Positions 46,484-55,404 of a stretch of DNA of 64,000 nt are shown here, piece after piece (positions within the stretch are counted from its first letter, which is position 1; the number at the start of each line of letters is the position of its first letter). The position numbers were made by a program, and so were the translations under genes. The notes below the pieces were generated by a model. It was given only the letters and a program-made list of their open reading frames with translations. It made no database searches and was not told where the DNA came from. Source of the DNA: Haloechinothrix alba (lineage in GTDB: Bacteria; Actinomycetota; Actinomycetes; Mycobacteriales; Pseudonocardiaceae); the NCBI RefSeq assembly GCF_900188115.1, contig NZ_FZNW01000009.1:62001-126000 (forward strand), read 5' to 3'.

Positions 46484-46865
46484 GTACGCCCTTTCGCAGG
46501 TTCCTGATCACTTACGCCGAGACGACTGCATCCCGGCTGCCTCAAGTTCGGGAATGACCCTCCGGCCCTCAGCTGTGGTAACTGGGAAGCGCGGACTTGT
46601 TCCATTGTAACGGCGATGTTCAGCAAGCCGGCGAAGCGATCGTGGCTTACTGCGCGTTCGTAGGCGAGGATGCTACCCCACGATCACCTCCCGGCCGGTA
46701 CGCACCGACAGTGGCGCAGCCGATAGACCGGGCACGTGGGGGCGTTCCCACCGCCCTCCACTGTACGCTCCACCGCGCGCACCAGGTCATGGAGCGGCGG
46801 CCACGGTAGTCCGGCCGGCAGTGTCACGGAGCAAGTCGCGGAGCAGGCCGCGGAGCAGGAGGCTG
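46484..46865. other. Intergenic, 382 bp, between ppgK and sigA
   Basis: Holds the sigA promoter region. A TACAAT hexamer on the minus strand (46604-46609) could be a -10 giving a leader of about 110 nt, but no -35 was found. Near the ppgK end lie three 12-bp units of the type CGCGGAGCAGGC (46825-46860). No gene recognised. Confidence 0.45.
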
Positions 46866-47624
46866 CTACCCGCCGCGTTCCTCGGCCGCCGCGGTCGCCG
46901 CGCCCACGATCCCCGCCGTGTTCTGCAGCGAGGCCACCGACAGCGGCGTGCGTGTCTCGAGCAGCGGAACCCAGTCCTCGGCGTCCTGGCTCACGCCGCC
47001 GCCCAGTATGATCAGTTCCGGCCAGATCGACCGTTCCAGCACACTGAGGTAACGCGACACGCGCCCGGCCCATTCCGGGTAGCTCAGCTGAGCGGACTCG
47101 CGAACGGATGCGGCCGCGCCGTGCTCGCCGATCTGGCCGTCGACCTCGATGTGCCCGAACTCCGTATTGGGTACCAGCCTGCCGTCGACGAACAGGGCGC
47201 TGCCGATCCCCGTGCCGAAGGTCAGCACCAGCACGCAGCCCTTGCGCCCGCGCCGGTCGCCGAACCGCACCTCCGCGATACCCGCCGCATCGGCGTCATT
47301 GAGCACCGTGACGTCCGCGGTTTCCTTGCCGAGGTGTTTGGCGAACAGCTCGCGCGCATCCGTGCCGATCCAGGAGTCGTCGACGTTCGGCGCAGTGTGC
47401 ACCACACCATCGATCACGACCCCGGGGAAGGTGACCCCGACGGGTCCGTCCCAGTCCAGTGCCTGCACGACGTCGGTGACGACCTCGGCGACCGCTTCCG
47501 GAGTGGAGGGCTGCGGCGTCGGCATCCGTAACTTGTCGCCGTGCAGTGTACCGGCGCCGAGGTCGACGAGTGCCCCCTTGACACCACTGCCACCGATGTC
47601 GATTCCGAATGTGAGTTCGGTCAT
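46866..47624 (-). CDS. ppgK: Polyphosphate glucokinase PpgK
   Basis: Phosphorylates glucose with polyphosphate or ATP. 252 aa, ROK-fold. Phosphate site GIDIGGSGVKGALVD, glucose-binding NVDDSWIGTDARELF, VLNDADAAGIAE and LTFGTGIGSALF, and ELIILGGGVSQDAEDWVPLL are typical of actinobacterial PpgK. ATG 47624 has GAAGGGAC upstream; the frame is open upstream to 48023 but that part is low-complexity. Divergent from suhB, as in mycobacteria. Confidence 0.95.
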   Translation of the reverse strand: MTELTFGIDIGGSGVKGALVDLGAGTLHGDKLRMPTPQPSTPEAVAEVVTDVVQALDWDGPVGVTFPGVVIDGVVHTAPNVDDSWIGTDARELFAKHLGKETADVTVLNDADAAGIAEVRFGDRRGRKGCVLVLTFGTGIGSALFVDGRLVPNTEFGHIEVDGQIGEHGAAASVRESAQLSYPEWAGRVSRYLSVLERSIWPELIILGGGVSQDAEDWVPLLETRTPLSVASLQNTAGIVGAATAAAEERGG

Positions 47625-47770
47625 GCGGTATGTCCCTTCGACGTGCGTTCGCCCTCGGTGGTGGATATAGCTCACTCTAGAGGCCACACGCGTGGTCGCC
47701 GCCACAGCCACGGGTGGCCGGGCCGAGGGCACGTGAGCGCGAGCCCGTGCCGCTGTGATCCCATGACGAG

Positions 47771-48610
47771 GTGACGACCGACTACCTCGCGTTGACCGAA
47801 GTGGCCGTGCGTGTCGCCTCCGAGGCCGCGGAGCTCGTGCGAGCGGCACGCCTGGACATGGCGGCCGGGCGGACGGTGGAGGTGGGCACCAAGTCCAGCG
47901 AGACCGACGTGGTGACCGCTGTCGACCGCGAGTCGGAGGCGTGCATCCGCGACCGGCTCGCGCGGTTGCGGCCTGGCGAGGCGATGCTCGGCGAGGAGGA
48001 CACGGGCACCGGCGTGCGGGCACCCGACCCGGCTGCCGACTCCGAGGACGGTGTGACTTGGGTGGTCGACCCCATCGACGGGACGGTCAACTTTCTCTAC
48101 GGCTACCCGGCGTACGCGGTGTCCGTGGCCGCGCGGGTCGGCGGGGAGTCGGTGGCCGGGGCCGTGGTCGAACCCGTCAGCGGGCGGTGCTGGAAGGCGG
48201 GCAAGGGGCACGGTGCGTGGTTGGGGGACACTCCGCTGCGGGTGTCCGAGCCGAAGCGGATCGAGCTCACGTTGCTGGCGACGGGCTTCGCCTACGATGC
48301 GCGGCGCCGTACACGGCAGGCCGAGCTGGTCAACGCCGTGCTCGGCAGCGTGCGGGACATCCGGCGTTCCGGATCCGCGGCGCTCGACCTGTGCGCGGTG
48401 GCCGCCGGCTGGGTGGATGCCTACTACGAGCACGGGCTCTCGCCGTGGGACTGGGCTGCCGGCGCGCTGATCGCCAGGGAGGCGGGTGCACTCGTCAGCC
48501 CGCCGGGCGCGGACACCGCACTCGGCGCCGACGCCACCCTCGCCGCCTCCCCCTCGATCGCGAACGGGCTGCGGGAGCTACTCGTCTCCTGCGGGGCCGG
48601 ACGGGTATGA
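47771..48610 (+). CDS. suhB: Inositol-1-monophosphatase family protein SuhB
   Basis: Mg2+-dependent, Li+-sensitive phosphatase giving free myo-inositol for phosphatidylinositol and mycothiol. 279 aa. Motifs: EEDTGTG (metal-binding Glu), WVVDPIDGTVNFLYGYPAYA and HGLSPWDWAAGALIAREAGA. GTG 47771. Followed by a hairpin and convergent cei. Confidence 0.93.
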   Translation: MTTDYLALTEVAVRVASEAAELVRAARLDMAAGRTVEVGTKSSETDVVTAVDRESEACIRDRLARLRPGEAMLGEEDTGTGVRAPDPAADSEDGVTWVVDPIDGTVNFLYGYPAYAVSVAARVGGESVAGAVVEPVSGRCWKAGKGHGAWLGDTPLRVSEPKRIELTLLATGFAYDARRRTRQAELVNAVLGSVRDIRRSGSAALDLCAVAAGWVDAYYEHGLSPWDWAAGALIAREAGALVSPPGADTALGADATLAASPSIANGLRELLVSCGAGRV

Positions 48611-48636
48611 GCACCGCAGGAGGCTGCCTGCGGTGC
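48611..48636. terminator. Terminator after suhB
   Basis: Perfect 10-bp stem (GCACCGCAGG / CCTGCGGTGC) with a 6-nt loop, directly at the suhB stop and 2 bp from the cei stop on the other strand. Confidence 0.65.
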
Positions 48637-48637
48637 C

Positions 48638-49306
48638 TCAGCAGCTGGACGAGCGTGCTTCGCTGAGCAGCTCCTCGTCGATGTCGGGCTCGGCCTGGCC
48701 GGTGGACAGCTCGTTGTCGCCGGTACCCGCCTGGCGAGCCGAGAACTCCGCGAGCTGCTCGAGGGCAGTGTGCGCCTCCGGGCGCGCGAGGATGTCGCCG
48801 AAACCGGACCCGATGACGAGGTCCACGCTCGCGTCCTCGCGGCTGTCGCGCACCAGCTCGAAGCACGGCACGAGCAGGCTCAGCGTGCGAGCCGCGCGCT
48901 CGCCGTTGCCGCCGTAACGCAGCTGCCCCCGGCAGTTGGCGGACTCGTCCGCGTAGATCGGATCGTTATCGGGCTGTTCTGCTTGGGTGAAGCCGAGCTT
49001 GCGCAGGGTGTCGGTCGTGAGCATGGCCTGTCCGCGCACGCTGCCCGCGTTGAGGACCTGCACCGAGATCTTGTCCGGGGGTAGTGGTGTGACGTGGTCG
49101 AGGGCGTCGTGACCGACGGACTCGAGCTGCTCGCCGGAGAGCTCGGAAGCGTGTGGCTCGCACCGGACGGCCGCGTCGATATCGGCGTCGCCGGTCAGGA
49201 CCGAGATCCAGATGTAGCCGGAGGCGAGCCCGAGCAGCGTGAGCACGACCAGTGCCGGTACCGGACGGTACCGGCGGTACGGGCGTGCTCGCCGAACTCT
49301 GGACAT
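48638..49306 (-). CDS. cei: Envelope integrity protein Cei (LytR C-terminal domain)
   Basis: 222 aa. Basic cytoplasmic N-terminus (SRVRRARPYRRYRP), one membrane helix (VPALVVLTLLGLASGYIWIS) and an external LytR_C domain (KISVQVLNAGSVRGQAMLTT, TLRKLGFTQAEQPDNDP, AARTLSLLVPCFELV). The M. tuberculosis homologue Rv2700 (Cei) is needed for envelope integrity and virulence. ATG 49306 was chosen over GTG 49321. Position between suhB and the DUF4193 gene matches the mycobacterial order. Confidence 0.9.
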   Translation of the reverse strand: MSRVRRARPYRRYRPVPALVVLTLLGLASGYIWISVLTGDADIDAAVRCEPHASELSGEQLESVGHDALDHVTPLPPDKISVQVLNAGSVRGQAMLTTDTLRKLGFTQAEQPDNDPIYADESANCRGQLRYGGNGERAARTLSLLVPCFELVRDSREDASVDLVIGSGFGDILARPEAHTALEQLAEFSARQAGTGDNELSTGQAEPDIDEELLSEARSSSC

Positions 49307-49915
49307 GATCCCCGACGCCACCTCACTGAGTCCCTTCCGGATTGGCCCCGCTTACACTGTCGATCCACGGGTTCTCAAATCATAGGTCGTTACCGATGAC
49401 TCCCGGTGTTACAGGGATCGGCCCCGAATGCCCCGTAAATCCCCCAGAAGGTGGACGGGGTCCAGGCCGGTCACGGGCCCTGCCGGGATTCCCTGCTGGG
49501 GTTCCCTGCTGGGGACCTACGTCCTTGATAGCACCATGGCCGAGTTGAACAGGGCAAGGACACGCGATCGAGGCGTTACCCGACCGCCATCTCGGGGGAT
49601 GCCCCGTCAGAGTTAAAAGTAGGGTGATCTGTATTGCACTACCGGGCGCGTCGTTGTCCTCGCGGGCTCCGGATGAGCTACGCTCTCCGCGCTCCGGGCG
49701 CTGATCGAGATCGATTCCGAGTGTGGCGCGGGCAATTTCATGGCGTTTCCGGGCACAAATTGGGGGGCTGGATCGTTGTCCAGCGACACAGGCACATATA
49801 CATGTGCGCGTGCGGCTGAGTCGGGCGCGCACGCGAGCTGAGTACGTGTGGATGTGCGGCTTCGCCGGGCATCCACCTGACCGAGAACACGACGTCGAGC
49901 GCAGGGGTGAAGGAC
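49307..49915. other. Intergenic, about 610 bp, between cei and the DUF4193 gene
   Basis: Unusually long gap for this window, with AT-richer patches (about 49600-49660 and 49730-49805). It contains a direct repeat TTCCCTGCTGGGG (49489-49501 and 49502-49514) and a perfect inverted repeat GCACAT-ATAC-ATGTGC (49792-49807). No protein-like frame or tRNA was found. It holds two divergent promoters and could host a small RNA. Confidence 0.45.
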
Positions 49916-50227
49916 ATGGCGACCGACTACGACGCACCGCGCCGTAGCGAGGCCGAAGAGGTGGCGGAGGACTCGCTTGAGGAGCTGAAGGCGCGTCGCA
50001 ACGAGACTCAATCGGGTGTGGTGGACGTCGACGACGACGCCACGGCTTCGGACAACTTCGAGCTTCCCGGTGCGGACCTCTCCGGCCTTTCCGGCGAGGA
50101 CCTCACGGTGAAGGTGGTTCCGAAACAGTCCGACGAGTTCACTTGTACGGTGTGCTTCCTGGTGCATCACAGGACTCGGCTGGCCGAAGACGCAGGCGGG
50201 CGCAACATCTGCCAGGACTGTGCCTGA
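49916..50227 (+). CDS. DUF4193 small zinc-ribbon-like protein (Rv2699c-like)
   Basis: 103 aa, acidic. It begins MATDYDAPRRSEAEEVAEDS and ends with FTCTVCFLVHHRTRLA and GRNICQDCA, two CxxC pairs able to bind zinc. Essential or highly conserved in mycobacteria, function unknown; transcription-linked roles have been suggested for such proteins but nothing here proves it. ATG 49916 has GAAGGA upstream; GTG 49907 is in frame. Its level is probably high, given the large promoter region. Confidence 0.88.
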   Translation: MATDYDAPRRSEAEEVAEDSLEELKARRNETQSGVVDVDDDATASDNFELPGADLSGLSGEDLTVKVVPKQSDEFTCTVCFLVHHRTRLAEDAGGRNICQDCA

Positions 50228-50327
50228 CAGTGCGGCACGGCAGGCCGTGCGCCCGCGCGGCGCGGCGTGCGGCGACGACGGCGTCGAGCGCGCGGCAGGC
50301 GGCCCGTAGCGGTACCGGCAGCGGACG

Positions 50328-50876
50328 TCAGGCCGGCCCCGTCTGCAGGGGATCGCCGGCGTGCGTGCCGGGCTGCGCGGCGGCGCGAAGCAGCTCGGCG
50401 AGCCGTCGCGGCCTGCGTGTGCTGAACAGCCAGTACGGGGTGGGATCGTTCGGATCATCCAGGTGCACGCGAAGGACCGGGCCGACCCATCCGCGGTGGA
50501 CGAGGTGTGCCGCAGGGTCGAGCTCGGGGCCGAGCGCCTTTCGCTTGTGGGCGCGATCGATGACGTCCACGCCGGAGATGTAGCGCACCGGCAACGTCGC
50601 GTCGGCGACCTGGAGGACGGCACCTGACTCCGTGGGCCGGACGGCGACCTTGGTGCGGCTGAGCAGGACGAGCGCCGCGGTCACGATGCCGAGGACGAGT
50701 ACGTAGGGAAGCCAGGCACGCAGCCCCGGGTAGCCGAGATGGATCGTCACCGCCAGAGAGGTGCCGAGCACGAGGGGCACCGGCCAGGCCCACCACGCGA
50801 GGTAGAGGCGTTCCTGGTAACGCGGCGACCCGCGTTCACCGCGCTCCGTTCCGCCAGCTGCTGTGCTCTCGTCCAT
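50328..50876 (-). CDS. DUF3093 membrane protein (Rv2698-like)
   Basis: 182 aa. RYQERLYLAWWAWPVPLVLG opens the first of two hydrophobic helices, the second being LPYVLVLGIVTAALVLLSR; the C-terminal cytoplasmic part has LPVRYISGVDVIDRAHKRKA and WLFSTRRPRRLAELLRAA. Family of unknown function next to dut in actinobacteria. ATG 50876. Only 24 bp separate its start from the dut start on the other strand, so the two promoters overlap the opposite coding regions. Confidence 0.88.
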   Translation of the reverse strand: MDESTAAGGTERGERGSPRYQERLYLAWWAWPVPLVLGTSLAVTIHLGYPGLRAWLPYVLVLGIVTAALVLLSRTKVAVRPTESGAVLQVADATLPVRYISGVDVIDRAHKRKALGPELDPAAHLVHRGWVGPVLRVHLDDPNDPTPYWLFSTRRPRRLAELLRAAAQPGTHAGDPLQTGPA

Positions 50877-50886
50877 GTCCCAAGGG

Positions 50887-50892
50887 TAGCCT
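50887..50892 (+). promoter_or_regulatory. Leaderless -10 element (TAGCCT) of dut
   Basis: TAGCCT ends 8 nt before the dut GTG inside a 24-bp divergent gap. Confidence 0.4.
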
Positions 50893-50900
50893 GATCGGCC

Positions 50901-51362
50901 GTGTCCACTGTTCAGGTAGCGCTGACTCGAATCGATCCCGGAATGCCCGTTCCGCACTATGCCCAGCCGGGCGATGCGGGGGCTGATCTCGCGACGACGA
51001 GCGATGCGGTGCTCGCGCCCGGTCAGCGGGAGGTACTCGGTACCGGCATCGCGATCGCGTTGCCGGTCGGTTACGCGGCTTTCGTGCACCCGCGTTCGGG
51101 CCTCGCGGCTCGGGCGGGACTGTCGATCGTCAACAGCCCGGGCACGATCGACGCGGGCTACCGGGGTGAGATCAAGGTTTGTCTGATCAACCACGATCCC
51201 GTCGAACCGATTGTGCTCAACCGCGGTGACCGGATCGCGCAGCTGATCGTGCAGCGGGTGGAGCAGGTGCGGTTCGTCGAGGTCGAGACGTTGGAGCACT
51301 CGGTTCGGGGAACCGCGGGCTACGGTTCGACCGGCGGATGGCAGGCGGGTCGCGATGCATGA
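50901..51362 (+). CDS. dut: dUTP diphosphatase
   Basis: Hydrolyses dUTP to dUMP, preventing uracil incorporation and feeding dTMP synthesis. 153 aa. The five trimeric dUTPase motifs are seen: [49 protein letters not shown] and the C-terminal [12 protein letters not shown] arm. GTG 50901, leaderless. The DUF3710 gene follows 73 bp downstream. Confidence 0.96.
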   Translation: MSTVQVALTRIDPGMPVPHYAQPGDAGADLATTSDAVLAPGQREVLGTGIAIALPVGYAAFVHPRSGLAARAGLSIVNSPGTIDAGYRGEIKVCLINHDPVEPIVLNRGDRIAQLIVQRVEQVRFVEVETLEHSVRGTAGYGSTGGWQAGRDA

Positions 51363-51435
51363 TCCGGCCACGCGGTAAGCGACACTGGTGGGTGGACGAG
51401 ATGGTGCAGCGCGCGAGTAACGGAGACGTGAGCTA

Positions 51436-52125
51436 GTGGGGATTTTCGGACGCAGGAGTCGTGGCGCGAAGTCCCGCGGAGGGCGACATGCCTTGCCCGC
51501 GGACCAGGAGGTCGCCGCGGGCGCGGACGTCGAGGCGGAGGCCGGGCAGGGCCGTGGTGAGGAGCCGCAGGACGCCCCGCGTGAGGGGCCGTACGACGTG
51601 GACGAGGCTCCGGAGGACGAGATTCCTCGGATGGACCTCGGCTCCGTTCGTGTTCCCGTCCCGGACGGCGCCCAGATACAGGTCGAGATGGACCAGTCCA
51701 GCGGCAAGGTACGTGCCGTGCACGTGGTGACGCCGCACGGCCAGGTGACGATCAGTGCCTATGCCGCTCCTCGTACCGATGCCCTGTGGCCCGATGTCAG
51801 CGAGGAGCTCGGCCAGCAGCTACGCACCGACGGCGCCACGGTGGTGCGCTCAACGGGTCCGTGGGGGCCGGAGCTGGCGGTGCAGATGGGCAAGAACTCG
51901 CTGCACTTCGTCGGCGTGGACGGGCCGCGTTGGATGCTGCGCGGCGTGATCGCCGGGTCGGGGCAGCTCGCCGAGCGGGCACCGGAGACGCTGCGCAAGC
52001 TCATGCGGGACACGATCGTGGTGCGCGGGGAGGGGCCGATGCCGGTCCGCAACCCGCTCCCGATCAAGCTGCCGGAGAAGGTGGCCCAGCACATCGCGGA
52101 GCGGCGAGGGCAGCAAGGCGGCTGA
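51436..52125 (+). CDS. DUF3710 family protein (Rv2696c-like)
   Basis: 229 aa. Disordered, charged N-terminal 65 residues, then a compact domain (RMDLGSVRVPVPDGAQIQVE, GKVRAVHVVTPHGQVTISAY, LRTDGATVVRSTGPWGPELA, DGPRWMLRGVIAGSGQLAER). Cytoplasmic, unknown function, always near dut. GTG 51436. It converges with the hydrolase gene, with a short palindrome (CGTGCC-GCGC-GGCACG, 52127-52142) between them that may act as a terminator. Confidence 0.88.
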   Translation: MGIFGRRSRGAKSRGGRHALPADQEVAAGADVEAEAGQGRGEEPQDAPREGPYDVDEAPEDEIPRMDLGSVRVPVPDGAQIQVEMDQSSGKVRAVHVVTPHGQVTISAYAAPRTDALWPDVSEELGQQLRTDGATVVRSTGPWGPELAVQMGKNSLHFVGVDGPRWMLRGVIAGSGQLAERAPETLRKLMRDTIVVRGEGPMPVRNPLPIKLPEKVAQHIAERRGQQGG

Positions 52126-52126
52126 G

Positions 52127-52142
52127 CGTGCCGCGCGGCACG
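52127..52142. terminator. Short hairpin between DUF3710 and hydrolase genes
   Basis: CGTGCC-GCGC-GGCACG lies directly after the DUF3710 stop and 4 bp from the hydrolase stop. Confidence 0.45.
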
Positions 52143-52146
52143 TCGT

Positions 52147-52911
52147 TCACCGTCGCGAGACGGCCCGCAGGAGTGCCAGCAGCGCCGCCCGCCCGAGCGG
52201 GTCCCGCCCGTGTTCCAACGCGCCGAGCGTGCTGCGTTGTACCTCGGCGGCGGGTAGGGCGCGTGCCCAGTCCTCCGCGACGGTCGTGGGATGCACCGCG
52301 TCGTCGGTGCAGGTCGCTATCCCTGCCGGCACGTCGAGCGCGCGCAGCTCGGCCGGTTCCGGCGCCGGGTGCGTCGCGGCCGCGTCCAGGCCGTCGGCCA
52401 GGCCGGCGCCGTGCCTGCGCCACGTACGGTGCAGCTCGCGAGCCAGCCACGGCCGGACATCGCGTGTCGCCAGCGTCAATGCGTTGTCCAGGCTGTTCTC
52501 CCGGACCCAGGTGGCCCACAGGTGGGCGGCACGGGCCGCGGGCGCACCGTCCGGCTGTCCCGACCAGGCGGGCAGCGCGATCAGCAGCCCGGCACAGCGT
52601 CGGGGGTTGCGCAACGACCACGCGGCGGCGATGTGGGCTCCGAAGGAGACGCCACCGACGATCAGTGGAGCCGGCGACCGTTCGGCGGCGTCGTCCAGCG
52701 CTGCGAAGGCGTTCTCGACGATACCGGCGCCCGGTGCCGGGAACGGGGCGAGTAACCGGATGCCCATCAGGCGCAGCGGCCGCTCGAAGGCGGCGCGGAC
52801 GAAGGTGTCGTCCGAGCCGGTACCGGGCAGCAACGCCGCGGTGCTCGACGGCAGGGTGAGCTCGACGGTGATGAGGTGCTCCTGGACGGGCAGGGACGAA
52901 CGTGCGTGCAT
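52147..52911 (-). CDS. Alpha/beta hydrolase (Rv2695-like)
   Basis: 254 aa. The nucleophile elbow is GGVSFGAH (Ser); the acid and histidine are probably in CTDDAVHPT and GALEHGRDPLGR. It has an alpha/beta-hydrolase core without signal peptide, so it is cytoplasmic. The substrate is unknown. ATG 52911. The neighbourhood (DUF3710 on one side, DUF3159 divergent on the other) matches mycobacteria. Confidence 0.82.
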   Translation of the reverse strand: MHARSSLPVQEHLITVELTLPSSTAALLPGTGSDDTFVRAAFERPLRLMGIRLLAPFPAPGAGIVENAFAALDDAAERSPAPLIVGGVSFGAHIAAAWSLRNPRRCAGLLIALPAWSGQPDGAPAARAAHLWATWVRENSLDNALTLATRDVRPWLARELHRTWRRHGAGLADGLDAAATHPAPEPAELRALDVPAGIATCTDDAVHPTTVAEDWARALPAAEVQRSTLGALEHGRDPLGRAALLALLRAVSRR

Positions 52912-53145
52912 GCCGTGCTCGCACGAACTCTAGCGGACCGACGAGTCGGTGCGGGACCGCCGTGGCCGCGGCAGATACTCTGGAGACACGCGACGAGAAC
53001 GTCCGTCACCGGGTGGTGACCGGGTCGTCCGCACGGGCGGTTCGCGGTCACCGGACACCCGGCGGCGGGGCGCGACGACGCTGTCGCCGCCGTTACCAGC
53101 CGGACCCGACCTGCGCGGACGAGCACAGGTCCAGACGAGTACAGG

Positions 53146-53916
53146 GTGATCGTGGTCGATCCAACCGAACGAGCACACGACGAGTCCGAAGGCGAGATGT
53201 CCTCGGAACCGGAAGAGCACCGGAGCGGGGCCGGGCGCGCACTGAGCGAGCAGACACTTCTCGAACAGCTCGGCGGCGTGTACGGGATGCTGTTCTCGGC
53301 GGTGCCGATCGTGGTGTTCGTGGTCGCCAACTCCGCGTTCGGGCTGATCCCCGCGATCTGGAGCGCGGTCGGGTCGGCCGCCGTGATCGGGGTGGCCCGC
53401 GCGATCCGGAAGGAAACCCTGCAGCCTGCTGTCGCCGGGCTGTTCGGCACCGGCATCGCGGCCTTCATCGCCTACCGCACGGGCGAGGCCAGGGGCTTCT
53501 TCCTCTACGGCATCTGGATGAGCCTGCTGTACTGCGCGATCTTCGTGGTCTCGGTCGCTGTGCGGTGGCCGCTGGTCGGCGTGATCTGGAACTTCCTCAA
53601 CGGCACGGGGCGGGCCTGGCGCGCGGACAAGCCCTCGCTGCACGCCTACGACATCGCCACTCTGTCGTTCGCCGTGGTCTTCGCAGCGCGGTTCGTGGTG
53701 CAGAACTGGCTGTACCTCGAGGACGAGACGGGCATGCTCGCGGTGGCGCGCATCGCGATGGGCTTCCCGCTGTTCGCCCTGGCGCTGCTGGTGACCATCT
53801 GGGCCATCCGGCGTTCGACCAAGCGCCTGCGCGTGATCGAGGCCGAGACCGAAACCGAGGAGACCGACGCCGAGATCGAGCAGCGCCTCCGCGAGAAGTA
53901 CAGCGGCCCGGGCTAG
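53146..53916 (+). CDS. DUF3159 membrane protein (Rv2693c-like)
   Basis: 256 aa. Hydrophilic N-terminus, then about six helices: GMLFSAVPIVVFVVANSAFG, AIWSAVGSAAVIGVARAI, AVAGLFGTGIAAFIAYR, LYGIWMSLLYCAIFVVSVAV, ATLSFAVVFAARFVVQNWLY and ARIAMGFPLFALALLVTIWA, ending in an acidic ETETEETDAEIEQRL tail. Function unknown; the family sits beside the TrkA pair. GTG 53146 was taken; ATG 53197 (GAAGGCGAG upstream) gives a form 17 residues shorter and may be the true start. The small OB-fold gene found here in mycobacteria is not present. Confidence 0.85.
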   Translation: MIVVDPTERAHDESEGEMSSEPEEHRSGAGRALSEQTLLEQLGGVYGMLFSAVPIVVFVVANSAFGLIPAIWSAVGSAAVIGVARAIRKETLQPAVAGLFGTGIAAFIAYRTGEARGFFLYGIWMSLLYCAIFVVSVAVRWPLVGVIWNFLNGTGRAWRADKPSLHAYDIATLSFAVVFAARFVVQNWLYLEDETGMLAVARIAMGFPLFALALLVTIWAIRRSTKRLRVIEAETETEETDAEIEQRLREKYSGPG

Positions 53917-53984
53917 GTACCGCGTATGGCGAGCCCGAGGACTCCGTGGGTACCACATATGTACCGGCGGGGTCCTTCGACTCG

Positions 53985-54000
53985 CACCCCAGTCGGGGTG
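53985..54000. terminator. Short hairpin between DUF3159 and ceoC
   Basis: CACCCC-AGTC-GGGGTG, 6-bp stem with a 4-nt loop, in the 139-bp gap between convergent stops. Confidence 0.4.
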
Positions 54001-54055
54001 ATGACGATACGCGGCGCCCGCCCTCTCCTGGCGCTGCGTCGTCGCGGGGCAGGCG

Positions 54056-54724
54056 CTACTTGCCGTCGGGGTTCTTGACCATCTGCCGGATGGTGTCCTC
54101 GGCCTCGTCGTTGGCCAGGAAGAGCAGTTCGTCGCCGTGGCTGAGGGTCTCGTCGCCGCGAGGTGTGATCACGGTGTCGCCGCGCAGCACGGCCACGAGG
54201 GCGGTGTTGGACGGTAGCGGGAGATCGCCTGCCGAACGGCCGGCGAGGGCGCTTCCCGGCGGCAGGGTGATCTCGACGAGGTTGGCCTGACCGCGGCGGA
54301 ACGTCATCAGCCGCACGAGGTCCTCGACGCCGACGGCCTCCTCCACCATGGCCGCGAGCATGCGCGGGGTGGACACCGCGACGTCGACGCCCCAGCTGTC
54401 GTCGAACAGCCACTCGTTGTCCGGGTCGTTGACCCTGGCCACCACGCGGCGGACGGAGAACTCGGTCTTGGCGAGCAGCGAGATGACCAGGTTGACCTTG
54501 TCGTCGCCGGTCGCAGCGATGACCACGTCGCAGCCGAGCAGGCCGGACTCCTCCAGCGTGGCGACCTCGCAGGCGTCGCCGAGTACCCAGTCGGCCTCCT
54601 CCACGCTCTCCGGGGCGAAGTTCTTCGGGCTCCGTTCCAGCAGCATGACATGGTGGCCGACCTCCACGAGCTCCTTGCCGATCGACCGCCCGACGGCACC
54701 TGCCCCGGCGATGACCACATACAT
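54056..54724 (-). CDS. ceoC: TrkA-family potassium uptake regulatory protein (CeoC)
   Basis: 222 aa. The N-terminal RCK_N NAD-binding motif GAGAVGRSIGKELVEVGHHV is followed by DACEVATLEESGLLGCDVVI and ARVNDPDNEWLFDDSWGVDV, then a TrkA_C domain (VEITLPPGSALAGRSAGDLP ... HGDELLFLAND). It gates a Trk/Ktr-type K+ channel subunit not seen in the window. The start overlaps the ceoB stop (ATGA), so the pair is coupled. Confidence 0.93.
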   Translation of the reverse strand: MYVVIAGAGAVGRSIGKELVEVGHHVMLLERSPKNFAPESVEEADWVLGDACEVATLEESGLLGCDVVIAATGDDKVNLVISLLAKTEFSVRRVVARVNDPDNEWLFDDSWGVDVAVSTPRMLAAMVEEAVGVEDLVRLMTFRRGQANLVEITLPPGSALAGRSAGDLPLPSNTALVAVLRGDTVITPRGDETLSHGDELLFLANDEAEDTIRQMVKNPDGK

Positions 54725-55404
54725 CAGCGCACCTCCCCGCGCGAGCCTGCGTCCGGCCCCTGCTCGATGACCTTCGAGACCGTGTGCGAGCGCTCGGAAA
54801 CCGTGACGACGTATACCGAGTCGCCTTCGAGTAGCCGCTCGTCGTGGTCGGGCAGCACCGGCGCGGTGGAGCGGTGCAGGAACGCCACCCGGGCGCCGCT
54901 GGCCTCCTGCAGCCTGCCGACCGTGTGGCCCGCCCACGAGTCGTGCGGCCACACCTGCAGCAAGGACACCTGGCCGGACGGGTCGCGCCAGGCGGGCGCC
55001 GCGCCGTCCGCGAGGAGCGTGTGCAGGAAACGATCCGTCGTCCAGGGCACGGTCGCCACCGTCGGTATGCCCAGCCGTTCGTACACGGCTGCTCGTTTCT
55101 GGTCGTAGATACGGGCCACCACGTGCGGCACGTGGAACGTCTCGCGGGCCACCCGCGCCGAGATGATGTTGGAGTTGTCCCCGCTGGAGACGGCCGCGAA
55201 CGCCCCGGCCTTGTCGATGCCTGCCTCGCGCAGCGTCTCCTTGCTGAAACCGTTGCCGAGGACCTGGTCGCCGTGAAAGTCCGTGCTCAGCCTGCGGAAC
55301 GCATCGAGGTCCCTGTCGATGACGGAGACGCTGTGCTCGAGCCGTTCGAGAGCGTTCGCCAGCGACGCGCCGACCCGTCCGCATCCCATGATGACCACGT
55401 GCAC
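54724..55404 (-). CDS. ceoB: TrkA-family potassium uptake regulatory protein (CeoB)
   Basis: 226 aa. RCK_N motif VIMGCGRVGASLANALERLE, with DFHGDQVLGNGFSKETLREA and ARIYDQKRAAVYERLGI, and a C-terminal TrkA_C domain (RLLEGDSVYVVTVSE). GTG 55404 was chosen because AGGAGG lies 7 nt upstream and the protein then starts like mycobacterial CeoB; the frame continues upstream to 55437. Coupled to ceoC. The APC-type transporter gene that follows in M. tuberculosis is absent. Confidence 0.93.
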   Translation of the reverse strand: MHVVIMGCGRVGASLANALERLEHSVSVIDRDLDAFRRLSTDFHGDQVLGNGFSKETLREAGIDKAGAFAAVSSGDNSNIISARVARETFHVPHVVARIYDQKRAAVYERLGIPTVATVPWTTDRFLHTLLADGAAPAWRDPSGQVSLLQVWPHDSWAGHTVGRLQEASGARVAFLHRSTAPVLPDHDERLLEGDSVYVVTVSERSHTVSKVIEQGPDAGSRGEVR

